Positions 1 to 12,861 are shown, counted from the stretch's first letter. The stretch: DNA of 64,000 bases from Cricetomys ansorgei (GCA_026225945.1 JAMJFZ010000674.1:524501-588500); one strand, 5' to 3'. The notes: generated from the sequence alone by a model not told the origin. Made by a program: numbers and translations.

Positions 1-51
1 TGCTTTCCTTCCTCTTCTACTTTCTACCCAGTCCCCCTTCCATTGTCTTAT

Positions 52-144
52 CTCTTCCTTCCTGCCTTCCTTCCTTCCTTCCTTCCTTCCCTCCTTCCTT
101 TCTTTTCTCCTTCCTTTCTTCTTTTCTTCTTTCCTTCTCCATGC
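52..144. repeat. (TTCC)n / CT-rich tract
   Basis: Imperfect CCTT repeat at the left edge of the window. Confidence 0.9.
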
Positions 145-339
145 CTCTCTATTCACTTTGTCTCTGACTTTACAGAGTTTAGTTATGGTTACTTACAGTA
201 TCATGGATGAGTAGTTATTTACTGGAGCATAGACACCTTGGCAATGAGTTCATCACTGAGCTAAATGTCTCTATCTGCCCCAGGCAACCATAAAATGGAT
301 GACAGCTGAGGTCCTATTCAAAAATTCTTTTTCCTCATT

Positions 340-422
340 CTTTGTCTTGGTGCTTGGAAATGAACCTAATACCTTACACATGCTGAGCATATATTGTACC
401 ACTGAGGTACATCATCAGCCCC
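340..422 (-). mobile_element. ID/B4-type SINE fragment
   Basis: Reverse tRNA-derived box: '...ggtgcttggaaatgaaccta', 'catgctgagcatat', 'accactgaggtac', ending 'catcagcccc'. Confidence 0.6.
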
Positions 423-1058
423 TAAAATATTTTTTTCCTAAACAGTCCCAAGAAAGCTAAGGAAATCACCCTAGGTTTCAGAGCTGTCTATGAAAGCAAG
501 GTTCTAGAATAGAATCCTGGTTTTGTGATTCCTCTTTTTCTACTCAAATGTGGTTAGCACTCAAGACAGTGATGCCTGTGTGTAGTATAGGCTGAGAAAA
601 TATGAACCTGATAATCACACTCCTACCTTTATATTATCATTTGGTTTGTAGTGTGGTGGGTCACATAGTAGAATAACACTGGCATACTAAAAGGCTATAT
701 CAGGAAGTAATTAAACCGGAAAGTCATTCAGATTTCCTCTGTATCTTGAGTGCTGATTTGCTTTGAGTGCAAATTTTCTCATGATAGTTGGTACTTTTGT
801 GTCTAAATCTGGAGCTCCTCCTACTTAAGTAGAGGCTTTAGTCCTAAGGTCATTTAAAACTCATTAAGTTTTGAAGTTGTTCCTTCAGGCAGACTTCAGT
901 GGTATTTCAGAAGAATTTGATTACAATTGGACACATTATCCACACAGAGTAAGTCTCATACTTTCATTTGGGCATAAAATTTGGTAATGAGAAGTAACTA
1001 GTATTGAGTAATTGCTTATTTTGCTTTAATCATCTTTGCTTAAAGGGACATGAACCTT

Positions 1059-1060
<2 letters not shown>
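423..1060. other. Intergenic, nothing recognised
   Basis: AT-rich sequence without a usable open frame or a repeat I can name. Confidence 0.5.
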
Positions 1061-1097
<37 letters not shown>

Positions 1098-1102
1098 TAT
1101 GT
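1061..1102. repeat. (GT)n microsatellite
   Basis: Thirty bases of pure GT, then interrupted copies. Confidence 0.95.
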
Positions 1103-1879
1103 CTGAAGTTTTATTTAATGGACATGGTTGGGGAAAATACTATTAGTATGACATGGGTAATACTACTGTTCAATTTTTATTAGCCTGTATTTCCTATAAA
1201 GTCTTATTCTTTTAAGCAACAGTGTTTCTTTAAAACACATGCTTTTTAGAGTTCTCTGAGACACTTTTCTATGTGATTATTTTACTATAAAAAAAAGAAG
1301 GTTGCACTTTGCAGAAACTTTTTTCTTTTAAGGCTGAAGACAACTATAGAGCTTCTCTATGAGAAATGATTTCATTTATCTTTGGTGCTTTGAATAATTT
1401 CGGAGAACATGCATATCCTTTGTATGTGTATTCATATATTTTGACTACAAGTATAATATGGTTATGGAAAAGAAAAACTCTAGATTAAATACTTTGGTTC
1501 TAAAATGTACTAACATCTAATATTTTCCCCTGAGAGAAGAAATATTAATAGGCAACACTGAAATATGCCAGTCACTTTATATACTGCAGTTGCTTTGAAT
1601 TACATTTCTTTTTCCAGGTTAGGTTTTTTTTTTTTCTTTTTGTAAGCAAACGAACACATAAAACCAGGACATCAACATTTGGGGCTTATCAGCTATTTTC
1701 TTTCCATTTTATTAGCATTTTTAATTGTACAAAACAGTGGGTTTCATTATGATATTTTATATATGTATACAATACTGTGGTCATAGAATATTATGATGAG
1801 TTTAAGACTTAAGAATAGTATTAATGTATTAGTATTGGTATTGCTGATATTTTTTTGGTGGATAACACTAAATTAATAG
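1103..1879. other. Intergenic, nothing clear
   Basis: AT-rich. 'gtgggtttcattatgatatt' near 1738 hints at an old L1 tail, too short to call. Confidence 0.4.
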
Positions 1880-2060
1880 CCAAGAGTGTTGAGTTTTGCT
1901 TAGTTCTTCCCTGTATATGCCTATTACCTAGCTTTCTTTATCTTAGCTTCTTCATCTGTAAAGTAAGCCAGATATTCAATCCTACTTCTTGGTACTGAGG
2001 AAGGTAATATAATTGTTACATATAATTACTTAAACAGCAGGAAAGAGCCAAGAAGAGACA
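1880..2060 (+). mobile_element. MIR-like SINE relic
   Basis: 'tagcttcttcatctgtaaag' followed by 'ggtactgaggaaggtaatat' resembles the MIR core and 3' part. Confidence 0.4.
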
Positions 2061-2239
2061 GAAATTCTTATAATGCCAATATTCTACAGTAAATTAAAAC
2101 TGATTTCAAGATATTTTGTTATTGCTACATTTTGGTAGGAGTTGAAATGGAATAGCTTGCTTCTGGGACATTTATCAAAGAATTCATAGGAAGGGTCCCC
2201 TGGATATAGAAGAAGGAGAAAGAAAATAAATGGAATAAT

Positions 2240-2400
2240 TATATTAACTCCACCAAAGTTTTTTGTGTGCATTATCTCATTAATCATTTCATAAACTGTC
2301 TGATAGCACCTGGTATTGATTTTACTGTCTACATAAGAAGTTACAGATGTAGAGAGCCGAAGTCTCTTGCTCAAATTTTGTGGCTCTTTCCAATATTTCA
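2240..2400 (+). mobile_element. MIR-like SINE relic
   Basis: 'tgtgcattatctcattaatc', 'agaagttacagatgtagaga' and 'gtctcttgctcaa' match the MIR 3' half. Two overlapping short open frames here look spurious. Confidence 0.5.
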
Positions 2401-2764
2401 CACTGCTTCCAGTGTTGCTATGATGAAATGTTTTACATTTTGTCAGTGGGACCAAAACCTATGCTGGAGAAGTGGTTAATGTACATTATCACATAGAGTC
2501 AGCTTGTAGATAACTATACACTATTATTTGCAAGACAAAGAACAGGTGCCTGCTATGGCTATTAGCTTCATTGAATTGTAATAGCAACTTTCCAAAAGAT
2601 TCTATTTCTAAAGCTATTCATTTGATTGTAAGATATTTGTTCATCTTGATTTCCATATAAGCAGGGAAATTATGACAGGAATTTTGAAACGAAAATAACC
2701 CTAAGAGGGTTCATGTATGAACTCTTTAATTGCCTACTGCCTAAGGAAGTAGTATAGAAAAGAA

Positions 2765-2905
2765 GAGGGAGGGCGACCTTTGGATCGATGCAGACCTGGG
2801 ACTAAATTCTAATTGTACCAGCTTGTAAACTTACACACGATGAATGATCCCTCACAGCTTCACTTTCCTCATGAATGTCACTTGTCACAATACACATAAG
2901 ATATG
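2765..2905 (+). mobile_element. MIR-like SINE relic
   Basis: 'gcagacctgggactaaattc' then 'cagcttcactttcctcatga' keep the order of a MIR. Confidence 0.45.
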
Positions 2906-3246
2906 GAACAAGTGATATGTGTCAGGGCAACCATACATTGTTAATAAAGGTGGAGTTTAATATTTTAGATATGGGAAGCTAAAGACTAACCTATACAGTG
3001 GCAAGCAAACAGATACGGAGTAGATATTAATCAGATAATCTCACATAATTAACATTATGATTAGCATCTACAGGAAAGATAGTTTCTACTTCAAAATCTT
3101 GAAATAGAGGAGCCTCACTGTAGCTTCTGCAGGTGACACCAACTGAGATCTGCAAAATGAATTGATGTTAACCAGGACACATCCATCTATGATCCATCTG
3201 AATTTTCTTCAGCTCCTTTACATACTCCTTGGTGGCTATGACAAAT

Positions 3247-3412
3247 TCTCTCCCTTCCTCCTCCTCCTTCTCTTCCTCCTCTTACTCTCCTCCTCCTCCT
3301 CCATCTCTCTCTCTGTCCCTTCATCTTCCCGCCTCTCTCTCCTTCCTGCCTTCTCCCTCTCTATCTCTTTCATGATCTCTTTCTTTCCTACTCTCCTTCT
3401 CCCCGACCCCTT
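3247..3412. repeat. CT/TCC-rich low-complexity tract
   Basis: Long pyrimidine run. The open frames on both strands here are low-complexity artefacts. Confidence 0.9.
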
Positions 3413-3729
3413 GCTCCATGCCTCTTGTTGGACAGGTGCTATACCTCTGAGCCGCAACTCCAGCTCATTTCTGTCTTTTTAGAACTCTTATTCAGTCAAT
3501 ACACATTATTTTCACTAGGTAATCTTGCCTCCTGTTTCACATAGAATCTAAAAGTTAAGAGGTGTAGCTGAATATTATTTTTATCCACTCATGTATTTTT
3601 GTTTTACAGAGCCATTCATATTCAACTCCAGTCATGTTTTTTGTCCTGTCTCAAAGGAAAAAAGTAGCTTTTTATCTGTTCAAATTTAAACTTTTCACCT
3701 GTGTTTTACATCCCACAACATCGTTCAAT

Positions 3730-4130
3730 CTTTAAGTATAAATTCCTTTCAGTACCTATTTATATTCCTCAGGATTAAGTCCAAGGCTTAGAACATGACC
3801 CAAAATGCATGCTTATGTACACCTTATACAACCAAAACAAATCACCCGTAGATCTCTGAATGTGTTAAGTTTTATCTATTCTTTGCGTTTGCATAATCAG
3901 TTCACATTGAGGACACAACATTCCCCCTAATTTGTTATCTCTTTAGCAAATATTTCCTTCTCATCTGTGAGGCAGCTTGCATCCTAGTTTCTTTAATGCC
4001 TTTCACTGGACCACAACTCCGATGATCAGATTGAGTACCTACCTGCCCTCTGGGCTTATAAGTGCTTACTTCTTACCTAGAATTTACCATATATTTTTAT
4101 AATTAGCCATCGTGTGTATATAGGGTACAA
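3730..4130 (+). mobile_element. L2-like relic
   Basis: 'ctcaggattaagtccaaggc', 'acctgccctctgggcttata'. Weak but ordered resemblance to L2. Confidence 0.3.
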
Positions 4131-4836
4131 ACAAATGTGGGTATGTAAGGGACTTCCACTTTAAAATGTTTATCATGCTATCTTATATTCAACATTCCCC
4201 CAGGAAAGTAAAATTTACAATTTTAGTTAATAGTTGGACTGACTGCTGGGTTATACAAATATTTGAAGCCTTAGATTACCCTCAAGTTCTGGTAAGTCTT
4301 TTTTGATTATTGCTCATTAATCTTCTATGTTTTTCTTGATATACTCTCTAATATCCCATTTTGTCTTATGCTGGAATTGTCTGTTTTATATTTCTTGCTA
4401 CCATTACTGAGATTGTGTCCCTCATGTCTATGGTCCCATGCACTTAAACAAATGCATCTGACTTTATGTTCCTACTAGCCTGTTGCCATCTAATATCGAT
4501 TACCTCTTTGTTTTGCCTGTTACTGTTAACCCTTACCAGACCCCTGAATTTTTTTTAAATTAAGCATATGCCACTTTCTCTCCTTTCAGTTATCTAAAAT
4601 GAATTTTACTTCTTCCCTTAAGACCTGTACTGGCATTCCCAAGCATGATATATTTTTTTTTTTTGAGCTTGGGTTTTGGCATTGTCAGTTTGGGATCTGA
4701 CAATATAAGATGGGTATCTTGTTTGGTAAGGCATGATGACTCCAGTTATCTCTTGAAACAGGTGAGAATGAGAATTTAATAAACAAAAAGGAAAACTCTC
4801 ATCTTTGTTCACATATTTAGCATATATATATGCTAA

Positions 4837-4839
<3 letters not shown>

Positions 4840-4895
<56 letters not shown>
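4840..4895. repeat. (AT)n microsatellite
   Basis: About 55 bp of pure AT, abutting a reverse B1. Confidence 0.95.
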
Positions 4896-4898
<3 letters not shown>

Positions 4899-5040
4899 TT
4901 TTAAGACAGGGCTTCTCTGTTGTAACTTTATCTGTCCTGGAACTCACTATGTAGATCAGGTTGGCCTCGAACTCACAGAGCTCCTCCTGCCTCTGCCTCC
5001 GGAGTGCTCGGATTAAAGGCGTGTGCCACCAGTGCTCGGC
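4896..5040 (-). mobile_element. B1 SINE
   Basis: Reverse-strand B1: a T-rich start, then 'gcttctctgt', 'ggttggcctcgaactcacag' and 'ggattaaaggcgtgtgccac'. It abuts the (AT)n tract on its left, which sits at its A-tail end. Confidence 0.9.
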
Positions 5041-5225
5041 TTATTTTTATTTTATGTGTATGAGTGTTTTGCCTGCATGCCCTGCCCATGGGGGCCAGAA
5101 GAGGGAGTTGGATTCCCAGAACTGGGGTTCCAGATCATTAGCTACCATGCTGATACTAGGAATCAAACCTGGGGCTCTGATAGAATAGTCAGTACTCTTA
5201 ACTGCTGAGCCATTTCTCCAAGCCC
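5041..5225 (-). mobile_element. B3 SINE
   Basis: Reverse-strand B3: 'gtgtttgcctgcatg'-type start, 'ggccagaagagggagttgga', and an end of 'taactgctgagccatttctc'. It lies directly against the B1, giving a SINE-in-SINE cluster. Confidence 0.82.
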
Positions 5226-5538
5226 ACATACTTAGCTTTTGAGAAGGTTGTTCACTTTACGAAATGAAAAGTGCCTTTAAAAACATTGTAGAATATCTTT
5301 TCTCCATGGTTTAGTACAGAGCACAGTGAAGATATACATACTTGAGTCTTGAGCAAGTCTTACCAGAGTTAGGATCAAAGCCTGGTCCCTGGCAGCCCTT
5401 CAAGCTAGGCTTGGCCACCTGCCCTCACTAGGCCAAGTAAAGAGACAAGTAATAATGAAGAGCAGAAAACTATTTCATCAATGATGACTACATTTGCAAG
5501 AGGAACAAATAGTTCCATTCCCCCTTCCCCCTTTAAGT

Positions 5539-5985
5539 CTATTTTAGTGTCTTGACAAGAGATTTAGTTTTAAATACAATGCAAAAGGTATGTAAAACTA
5601 AGCAGTCCCGGACAAGCTGTGGTCTTACCAATTCTCGACAAATCCTTTGTTTTCCACTGTCTCCTGCAGGGCAATCTGACAGATCCTCAGAAGTATGTAA
5701 AATGTCTTTCTCGGAGATAAGTTCTTCCTCTGGCTGGCACCAGGCTTCAGCCTTTTCCTTTTCCCACCATGAAATTTCTGGGGAAATTCCACCCCATGGG
5801 GACCATTGTTTTGATATTCTGATAGCCAAAGGGAGGGCAGGAGGGTCTGTTTACAATAGCATTGTTACCAGCAGTATAGTTAACACCAGCACAAAAATCA
5901 TGCAAAAGGCTCTCCTACCTCAGCTAACTTTAATTAGTAATCTATTAATGATGAAATTTAGTAAACTATAATTGATCTGAATGAC
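5539..5985 (-). other. Coding-like antisense relic, possibly retroviral
   Basis: On the reverse strand, a 96-codon open frame (5539-5829) is preceded in the same frame by a hydrophobic stretch of about 17 residues and one stop. The frame contains Trp-Ser-Pro-Trp and a Glu/Lys-rich part. The layout of hydrophobic leader then Trp/Pro-rich segment would fit a worn envelope-leader relic of an endogenous retrovirus. No LTR or other viral gene was found beside it. It may be chance. Confidence 0.2.
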
Positions 5986-6136
5986 ACTGCTTAGACAAAG
6001 ACTTCAGACAAAACAAGTTTCTATTTTTCGAAACCTCAATGCAAGAGATAAAACTGAACTTGTGAGTAGGGCCCAGATAGTGGAAAGCATTGATTGCCAT
6101 GCTGAAGTTTTTATATGTTCCTTCTTAAAATTGTGG

Positions 6137-6315
6137 GTGGTTTATTTTTATTTTTTTGAAAATTGTACACACGGGTACTGGATTTACACGATTTATATGC
6201 CTCTCTCCTCCTCAAACCCCTCCCATGCCCCCTATTCCTTCTCAAATTCAAAGCATTTTCTTCTTTAATCATTAGTATTATTACATAAACACGTACATTG
6301 TATATTACTTTATGA
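6137..6315 (-). mobile_element. L1 3' end, antisense
   Basis: T-rich start, then the 'ctcctcctcaaacccctccc' pyrimidine tract and 'ttaatcattagtatta', as at the 3' ends of rodent L1 in reverse. No ORF2 sequence. Confidence 0.5.
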
Positions 6316-6542
6316 GAGATGATAACAGCAGAGAACGTAAGGCACAAAGCCCTAAAGGAAGCGGCTGACTTTGCATCTCAGCTTTATCATTTGCTACTTA
6401 TCAAGACCCTAAAATACGTAGCATGTTTGTGCTTCAGGTTACTTTATTAGTCAAATGTGATTACATCAGTGTGTATCCCACAATGCTGTGCTGTAGATTA
6501 AGATAGTCTGTGAGATGCTTAGAGAGCATCTCACAAGTACAT

Positions 6543-6630
6543 CAGTTCCTAAGAAGCAGCTGAATTCAGATGCTATAATATTTAGAGCCTTGAGTACCAA
6601 ATCAAGGATTCTGATCCTTATTCCTAAAGC
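6543..6630 (+). repeat. Direct duplication, copy 1
   Basis: Shares 'cagttcctaagaag', 'tataatatt', 'agagccttgagta' and 'aaggattctgatccttattc' in the same order with 7357-7446. Confidence 0.8.
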
Positions 6631-7356
6631 AGTGGGAAGTCATTGGAAGTGTTTGTACATATTTGAAACTTTTCAAAGATTCCAGCAACTACAGTAGGGA
6701 AAAATGATCTGAACATGATGTATCTTAAGTCGGAAAATGTACTTGGAGGTTATAGTTGTTGCTCAGTAAAAAGACCCTAATGGCTAGCCTTATGGGTATT
6801 GCAGGGAATATGCAGTGATACAGATGAAACACAAAAGTATTTAAATAACAGAATCTTTAGAATGTGACACATTCTGATGCAATTGTGGTGAAGGGGGCAA
6901 GTGAATGAAAGGAATGTAGACCGACTTGTAGAATTATGCCTTGGGAAGTTAGAAAATCATAGATTAAACAGTGGAATTATTCTCATGTTTTGAGTATTGA
7001 TAATCTTCAGGCCATTCATGTTGTGTGAAGCAGAGAAAATGAAATGACCTTATCCATATGTATTTTTAAAATGTATTGATGACCTGTGTAATTTTACGAT
7101 AATCTCCTCAAGATGAGTTCAGCCTTGCTGGAGGAAATATGTGCTTTCCTCTCCATGTCTTTCTTTCATAGGTTCGATATTTATACGAATTAAACAGGTT
7201 ACTGAGAAAAAAGACTTTGATGATTGATATTGTGGGATTATCAAGATGTTATAATAGTTCACCGGCAACTTTGCCTTACATTGGATGTCTGATGACGTGC
7301 CAAAGAATCTTTGGAGAGAAAATATGTATAATCCTTGTAGTCTGAGTATAGAGCTT

Positions 7357-7446
7357 CAGTTCCTAAGAAGTAGCTGAAGAACTAGCCAGATACTATAATA
7401 TTCAGAGCCTTGAGTAGCAAACTAAGGATTCTGATCCTTATTCCAA
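7357..7446 (+). repeat. Direct duplication, copy 2
   Basis: Second copy of the 6543-6630 unit, about 815 bp downstream, with a few substitutions and about 6 extra bases near its middle. Confidence 0.8.
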
Positions 7447-7515
7447 AAATAAGAAGGGAACTATGACTAAATTTTAGCTTGGTAGTTACGTGACTAGATT
7501 CACATTTTCTTTCTT

Positions 7516-7694
7516 TTTAGAAAAGATTTATTTTTTTATGTGAGAGCTTTATCTACATGTATACAAGCATGTCAAAAGAGGGTATCTGATCCCATTATAG
7601 ATGGTTGTGAGCTACCATATGGTTTCTGGGAATTGAAATCATGACCTCTGGAGGAGCAGTCAAAGCTGCTAACCACTGAGCCATCTGTCCAGCC
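7516..7694 (-). mobile_element. B2/B3-type SINE, diverged
   Basis: Reverse SINE: 'agatttattttttta', 'ggttgtgagctaccatatgg', 'ctgggaattgaaatcatgac', and an end of 'taaccactgagccatctgtc'. Confidence 0.78.
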
Positions 7695-8047
7695 TTAGAT
7701 TTGCATTTTCAAACAGAATACATGCACTCTGCTTAAAAAAATGGAAATAGATGGACTGAGGAACAGAGCAAATTCAAAGAGATATATTAAGAATCTATTA
7801 AGCTTCCATCCTCAACATTACTGACAAAGCATTACAGAAACTATTGTAAATAGTCCAGGTAATGTCAACAAATGTGAGCATATATGAAGATGCTGGAAAT
7901 ATATCTCCCTTATAGTAACAAGAGAGGGGGCATGATAAAGGAAGGCTCTTATTGCAAATTGGAACCATCCAGGAACTATTCATTTTGATAGTTTCAATAT
8001 TTCTTGGTGTGTGTAGTGTGTCCACATGTGTGTGTTGGCCAGAGGCT

Positions 8048-8300
8048 GATGACAGGTGTTACTACTTTCCACCTTATCTTTTGGAACAGGGTCTCTCACT
8101 GAACTCAGAGCATATCAATTAGGCTAGACTTACGCTATACACTGAGCTTCAGGGATTTGTTTGCCTCTAATCTCCATCCCATGTACTAAGGTTATAGATG
8201 TGCATGGCAATGTCCATCTTTTCTAAGGGTGCTGGAGATTCAGACTCAGTCCACATGCTTGCATAGCATGCACTTTACTAATGAGCCATCTCTTCTGCCC
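8048..8300 (-). mobile_element. B4 SINE
   Basis: Reverse B4: 'ggaacagggtctctcactga', a middle B1-like part, then 'ggtgctggagattcagactc' and 'cactttactaatgagccatc'. Confidence 0.72.
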
Positions 8301-11300
8301 TCAATTTTGATTATGATGTAAAAGGCAAGGGCATGTGCTTCAGGGTGTAGGTGATGAAGGGTAATAAGAGGATTGAAGAGAGTAAAAAAAATTTTGTGTT
8401 TACAAAGAATTAAATAAGCTTGCATAGAGACGTGTACTAAAGCTTTTGAGTACTAGAATGGGTTAATTTAACCTTGAAAGTTATAAATTTGCCATGGCAC
8501 TAATCTGTGATGATACTCTTTTCATCAACAATTACCTGCTCAGGCACAGGCACAGAGAAAATTTAAGAGTTAGATTTACATTGGAATGTGCTATTTTTAA
8601 AAGTTGTAATCTAACAGACAAGGGAACCTAAGTTTGGGGAATGTGAGGTGATATGAATAGAATAGACATATAAATAAAGCAAAAATATGGTTCATGGATT
8701 GGGAAAAGAAATAAAGTTATATGAACTGAAAAATTTCCCAAGCTGGAAGATCACTGGCAATACTGAAAAACCCAGGCTAGGATGAAAGTTGATTGGTAGA
8801 AGGCAAGTTATGTGTTCATAATTTTCATATTTGCCTCATTGTTCTTGTATTGTAAGTTTCAAGACAATGAGGAGGGCTCAGGAGATTCTGAAGAGTGGGT
8901 ATCCCACTTTCTCTCAAGATGTGAAATGGTTTGGAGGAGTAGGTGGTTTCAGCCATTCTAAACAACCCATTAGACTATCAAAGGAAGATCAGATCATACT
9001 CTTCGTAGGTGTAATTCAAGTACAAGTATTGTGAACATCTACCCACTCCTCCTAATGTTCCATGGACAAACCAAAGTATGACTCCACCAAAGTTTGTTCT
9101 GGGGAACCAATGAGTTTATCCAACCTACTTGCAGAACAAGAGTGAGGGTTTATTGACAGGAATACTGGTAATCCCCAAACAGCTGCACTGGGAAGTCTTC
9201 ATACAGCACAGGTGATCACTTCCTTATAGATACAAAGATAGAACCCCAATCATGTAGTCTTCCCCAGACTATAATCTCTAGCTTCTTCCCAAGACCCCTT
9301 GCAATTAGAATGGTATCACACAAAATGTGACTGGGACATAAGGCCAGATACTCAGGTAAGGGTTCAGTCATCCTCCAAGACCCCTCCTTCTAAAAGGGAA
9401 TATCAACAATCCACTGATCCAAATTATGGTGGACTTTTGCAAGTAGGCACAGATAATCTCCTGCAGTTGGTAAGGTCAGCCTTACAACAATTAATTCCCT
9501 TTTTTACTCCAAGGTCAGCTAGACTTTGGTTGTCCAGCAGTGATTAAACTGTAGTTATGTAATGAGCTATTTGATCTAGCAATTTAGCAGGAAGACTAGT
9601 GCACAAAGTTGATAAAAGGAACATTGTTTCACCAAGAGGAAATAAACTCCAGGGCATTGTGGTCATGTGCAAAGCATGTTAGATAAGCTGCAATCATTGG
9701 GACCTGTAGGTGCCACACAGGATTAAAACTACGTGAGTGCTATCATAATTGCAGCACCGCCAGAAAGGCAGAGATGGTCCTCCAGTCTGTATGGTCTCTT
9801 GTTTACAATCTCAAGGAGTTTGAAAGCCTCTTGAAAACCTCAGAGAGGAACACTGGAGCATTGGAATGTTGTAATGTATTTTTTCACTTCCGAATGTTGT
9901 GGCTGTAATGCTTGAAAGTAGGCTGACAGTTTCATGTGGTTTACTTATGGTTTATGTACGGAGTGAGTATTATGAGACCCTTAACCAAAAGAAGTGCTAT
10001 ATAGGCTAATTGGAGGTGGCTCTTCAGGAGAATGCTATCCAAGGTTCAGACACTCAGGTTATGTAGAAAATGAATGGTGGCACCATACATTTTGGTTTCT
10101 TCTTAGGTTGCTTTGATATTTGAAGATAAATCCATATATAGTTTGAAACATCTTTATACACATTGCTGAGTTGCTATCTAATTTTTGTTTTAAGTTACAG
10201 CTTCTGCTAAAATAAGAAATCTTGCTTTGATTTCGTATAACTACCTGGGGCTAGTGAGTCCAGAGTTGCATGGAGAGTTCATGGCTTCATTCCCAGAGGT
10301 CATCGGTGGCCCTGGGCCTCACCGAACTAGTTGTTCTATCACGCTTCAGGTGTTCCACTCATCTGCTTGATCAAAGGAGTCGCTGTACCAAGACCATACT
10401 GTAGTATGTAGGATGAAAAAAGAAGATGAAATGGGCAGAAAAGGTCTATTTTATTAACTTTAAAGGCAAAATTCAGAGATAAGAATAACCCTGACATTTG
10501 CATCTACTAGTCAATAACATTAATTCCACGCTTCATAGATCTAAAAGGACACTCTGAAGTAGTATCTTAAAATATGGATCTTCATTTTGCCTGGCCATGT
10601 GCCCAGCTAAAACTTGACTTCCACAATGTCTGAAGCTGATGGCTTGTAATCTCAGCCACACCACCTCCAAATGGGATTGTATCAGTTTACCTTCCTACTG
10701 GTAACAGGTGAAAACAAAGCTTTATAATGATTATTTCTTTTCTTCTGCTTCATCGATAGAACTAAGGGCAAGAAGTATTGCCTTGTCTGTTTTCAGTGTT
10801 TAGTGATTTGGACAGATACTCATGACCATGTCAGCATTAATATAGCGAACAGATATGAATTGAGGCACAAATGAAGCAAACGGAACTCTGAAGCTTATTT
10901 GGATGAGAAAACTCTAATGTTACTTAGGAACGTGTCAAGCCTAGGCTCAACACAGCTGTACAAAACAATAATACGTGAAGTAAGTAGACTTACCATTTAG
11001 GACTAAAATATGCATTCAGATCCCTTAAGTTGGAGGAGGTGAGATGCAAAGCACCCATTCTTTTAAGTCAGGGATGTTATTGGAATGAAGGCATTCAGGC
11101 TGCTGAGAAATGAGAAAGCTCTGGATACAAATGAGTAAAAATAACTTTAAAGAGAAAACCTGTCATTGAAATATGACTTTAATCTTCAAGTTATATATGG
11201 GACCAATTCTTCTGAAGCCAAAGTACTAATAAAGCATGTATTGAAAGGAAACATTGTACTTGACATGGAGATTCATTTCTGGAATCTCAGCATTCTTCCA

Positions 11301-12778
11301 CCAGAGTCTGAAGCCAGGCTGGAGTTTGTAGCAAATTGGAGGTTGCTGTGAGCTTCAAAGGAAGTTTGAGGACCTGATGCCTAGATTAAAAAGTAAAACA
11401 TTGTCAGACCAAAATTTAAAAAAAAAGCAAAGAAAGACACCCTCAGTTTTTGAAAAATAAGGATAACAACTTATCCAAATATATATTGACTTCCACTGGT
11501 GGAAAAGAGAAACATGGGATTTGTGTGCAAACTCTTCCAACAACACAGTTAGGTCTGTGTCTTTCCACAATGTCAAAATTGTTGAATGCCTGTACATTCA
11601 CGACCTACTTCGATTTTACCAGTTTTACTTCTCTGAATAGTCTTGGTTTCACACGAATTTATGATAACAGGAATTTCAAATATTTCATTCCATTTTAATT
11701 TGTTAGTATACATAACATTCAAATCCCGTATCTATACATTATAGAAAGATTTTAAAGGTTTAAAGAAACTATAGGAGTCAAAAAGCAAATCAAAGAGTAA
11801 TTTCAAGGTGTCAATACAGGTGGTCAGCTACTGGGTTAATAAACAGATCACAAAGTTTAGATGAAGGTCCACATAGTGTGGAAGTGGGCAGCACTAATGT
11901 CAACCCAGAATATGTTGAGCTGAATGTGAGGACAATTTGTCTTTTGGCAATCTCCTTGCCAGAGTATATCTTAAGTGCATTGGGTGTCCCATGGCAAAGA
12001 AATGGGTTGGTGTGCTATGTTTAAGTCTACAGTGCATTTTCTTGACTGGGCCTGTGTATCTTTTATGTGCACTGATAAATTCCATATATTTGGTGTGTCC
12101 AACATCTAGGGGTTGTCTTCCTAATTCGTCTCAGCCTCTTATGTATCTTGATAATTCTGCTAAGTGCAGGTGGTTCTAGTTATCTATAGCATCTAACTTG
12201 TGCAAACAAGGTGCCAAGTCACTCCACCTTGACATGAATAGCCTAAGTGGAATAATTCAAGGCAAGGCACAGACAATGGAGTGACTTAAGACAAATGTCT
12301 GCTTTATGCTCTCATTAAAAATGAGGGAAATAGGCATAAAAGGGAGGAAAGAAAGTGAGAAAGGATAATACAAGAAGAATCAGCCTGAAGATCACAGGGC
12401 AGGAGGAAGAAGCCAACTACAAGTAGCTGAAGTGGTGCTACTCTCCATGTTTTGCATTCCAAACAGGCTTCCAGGCTAAAGCAGAACAAACACAATCCTG
12501 CCTAGAGGAATGCGCTTACTAGAACTCTTTGGGACTGTGTTCCGCTACATTGTTTTATCCCTGAGAGTTTTCAAGATACCAAAAAGAAAAAAAAAAGAAA
12601 AAAGGGGGAAAAAAGGCTAGTAGGACACAGGTACTCTTTACTCTTGTTCTTCATTTTAATTCAGAATTTATTTCTGGTGATTCGCTCATTCAGACCTTCA
12701 ATAATATTTCAATCAGAAACATTTTTAAAGCATGTGTGCAAAACTGCAGTTAAAATTGTTTCTCATGACTTTCTACAG
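8301..12778. other. Intergenic, mostly unassigned
   Basis: No gene. 9085-9545 ('ggggaaccaatgagtttatc', 'gagggtttattgacagg') has the feel of a rodent interspersed repeat, but I could not place it. A B1-like piece may lie at 11265-11390. Open frames here (for example 9299-9547 and 11937-12179) show no gene-like features. Confidence 0.4.
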
Positions 12779-12861
12779 AAAACACATTGAAGAAAACAAA
12801 TGCAATTTCAGACTGCATCCAGAAAAATAGAGATGTTCAACATTCTGGAGAAATGGTAGGT

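Noticed and set aside
3162..3482. Ser/Leu-rich open frame and its Arg/Glu-rich mirror on the other strand
   Set aside because: Translation of a CT-rich low-complexity tract.
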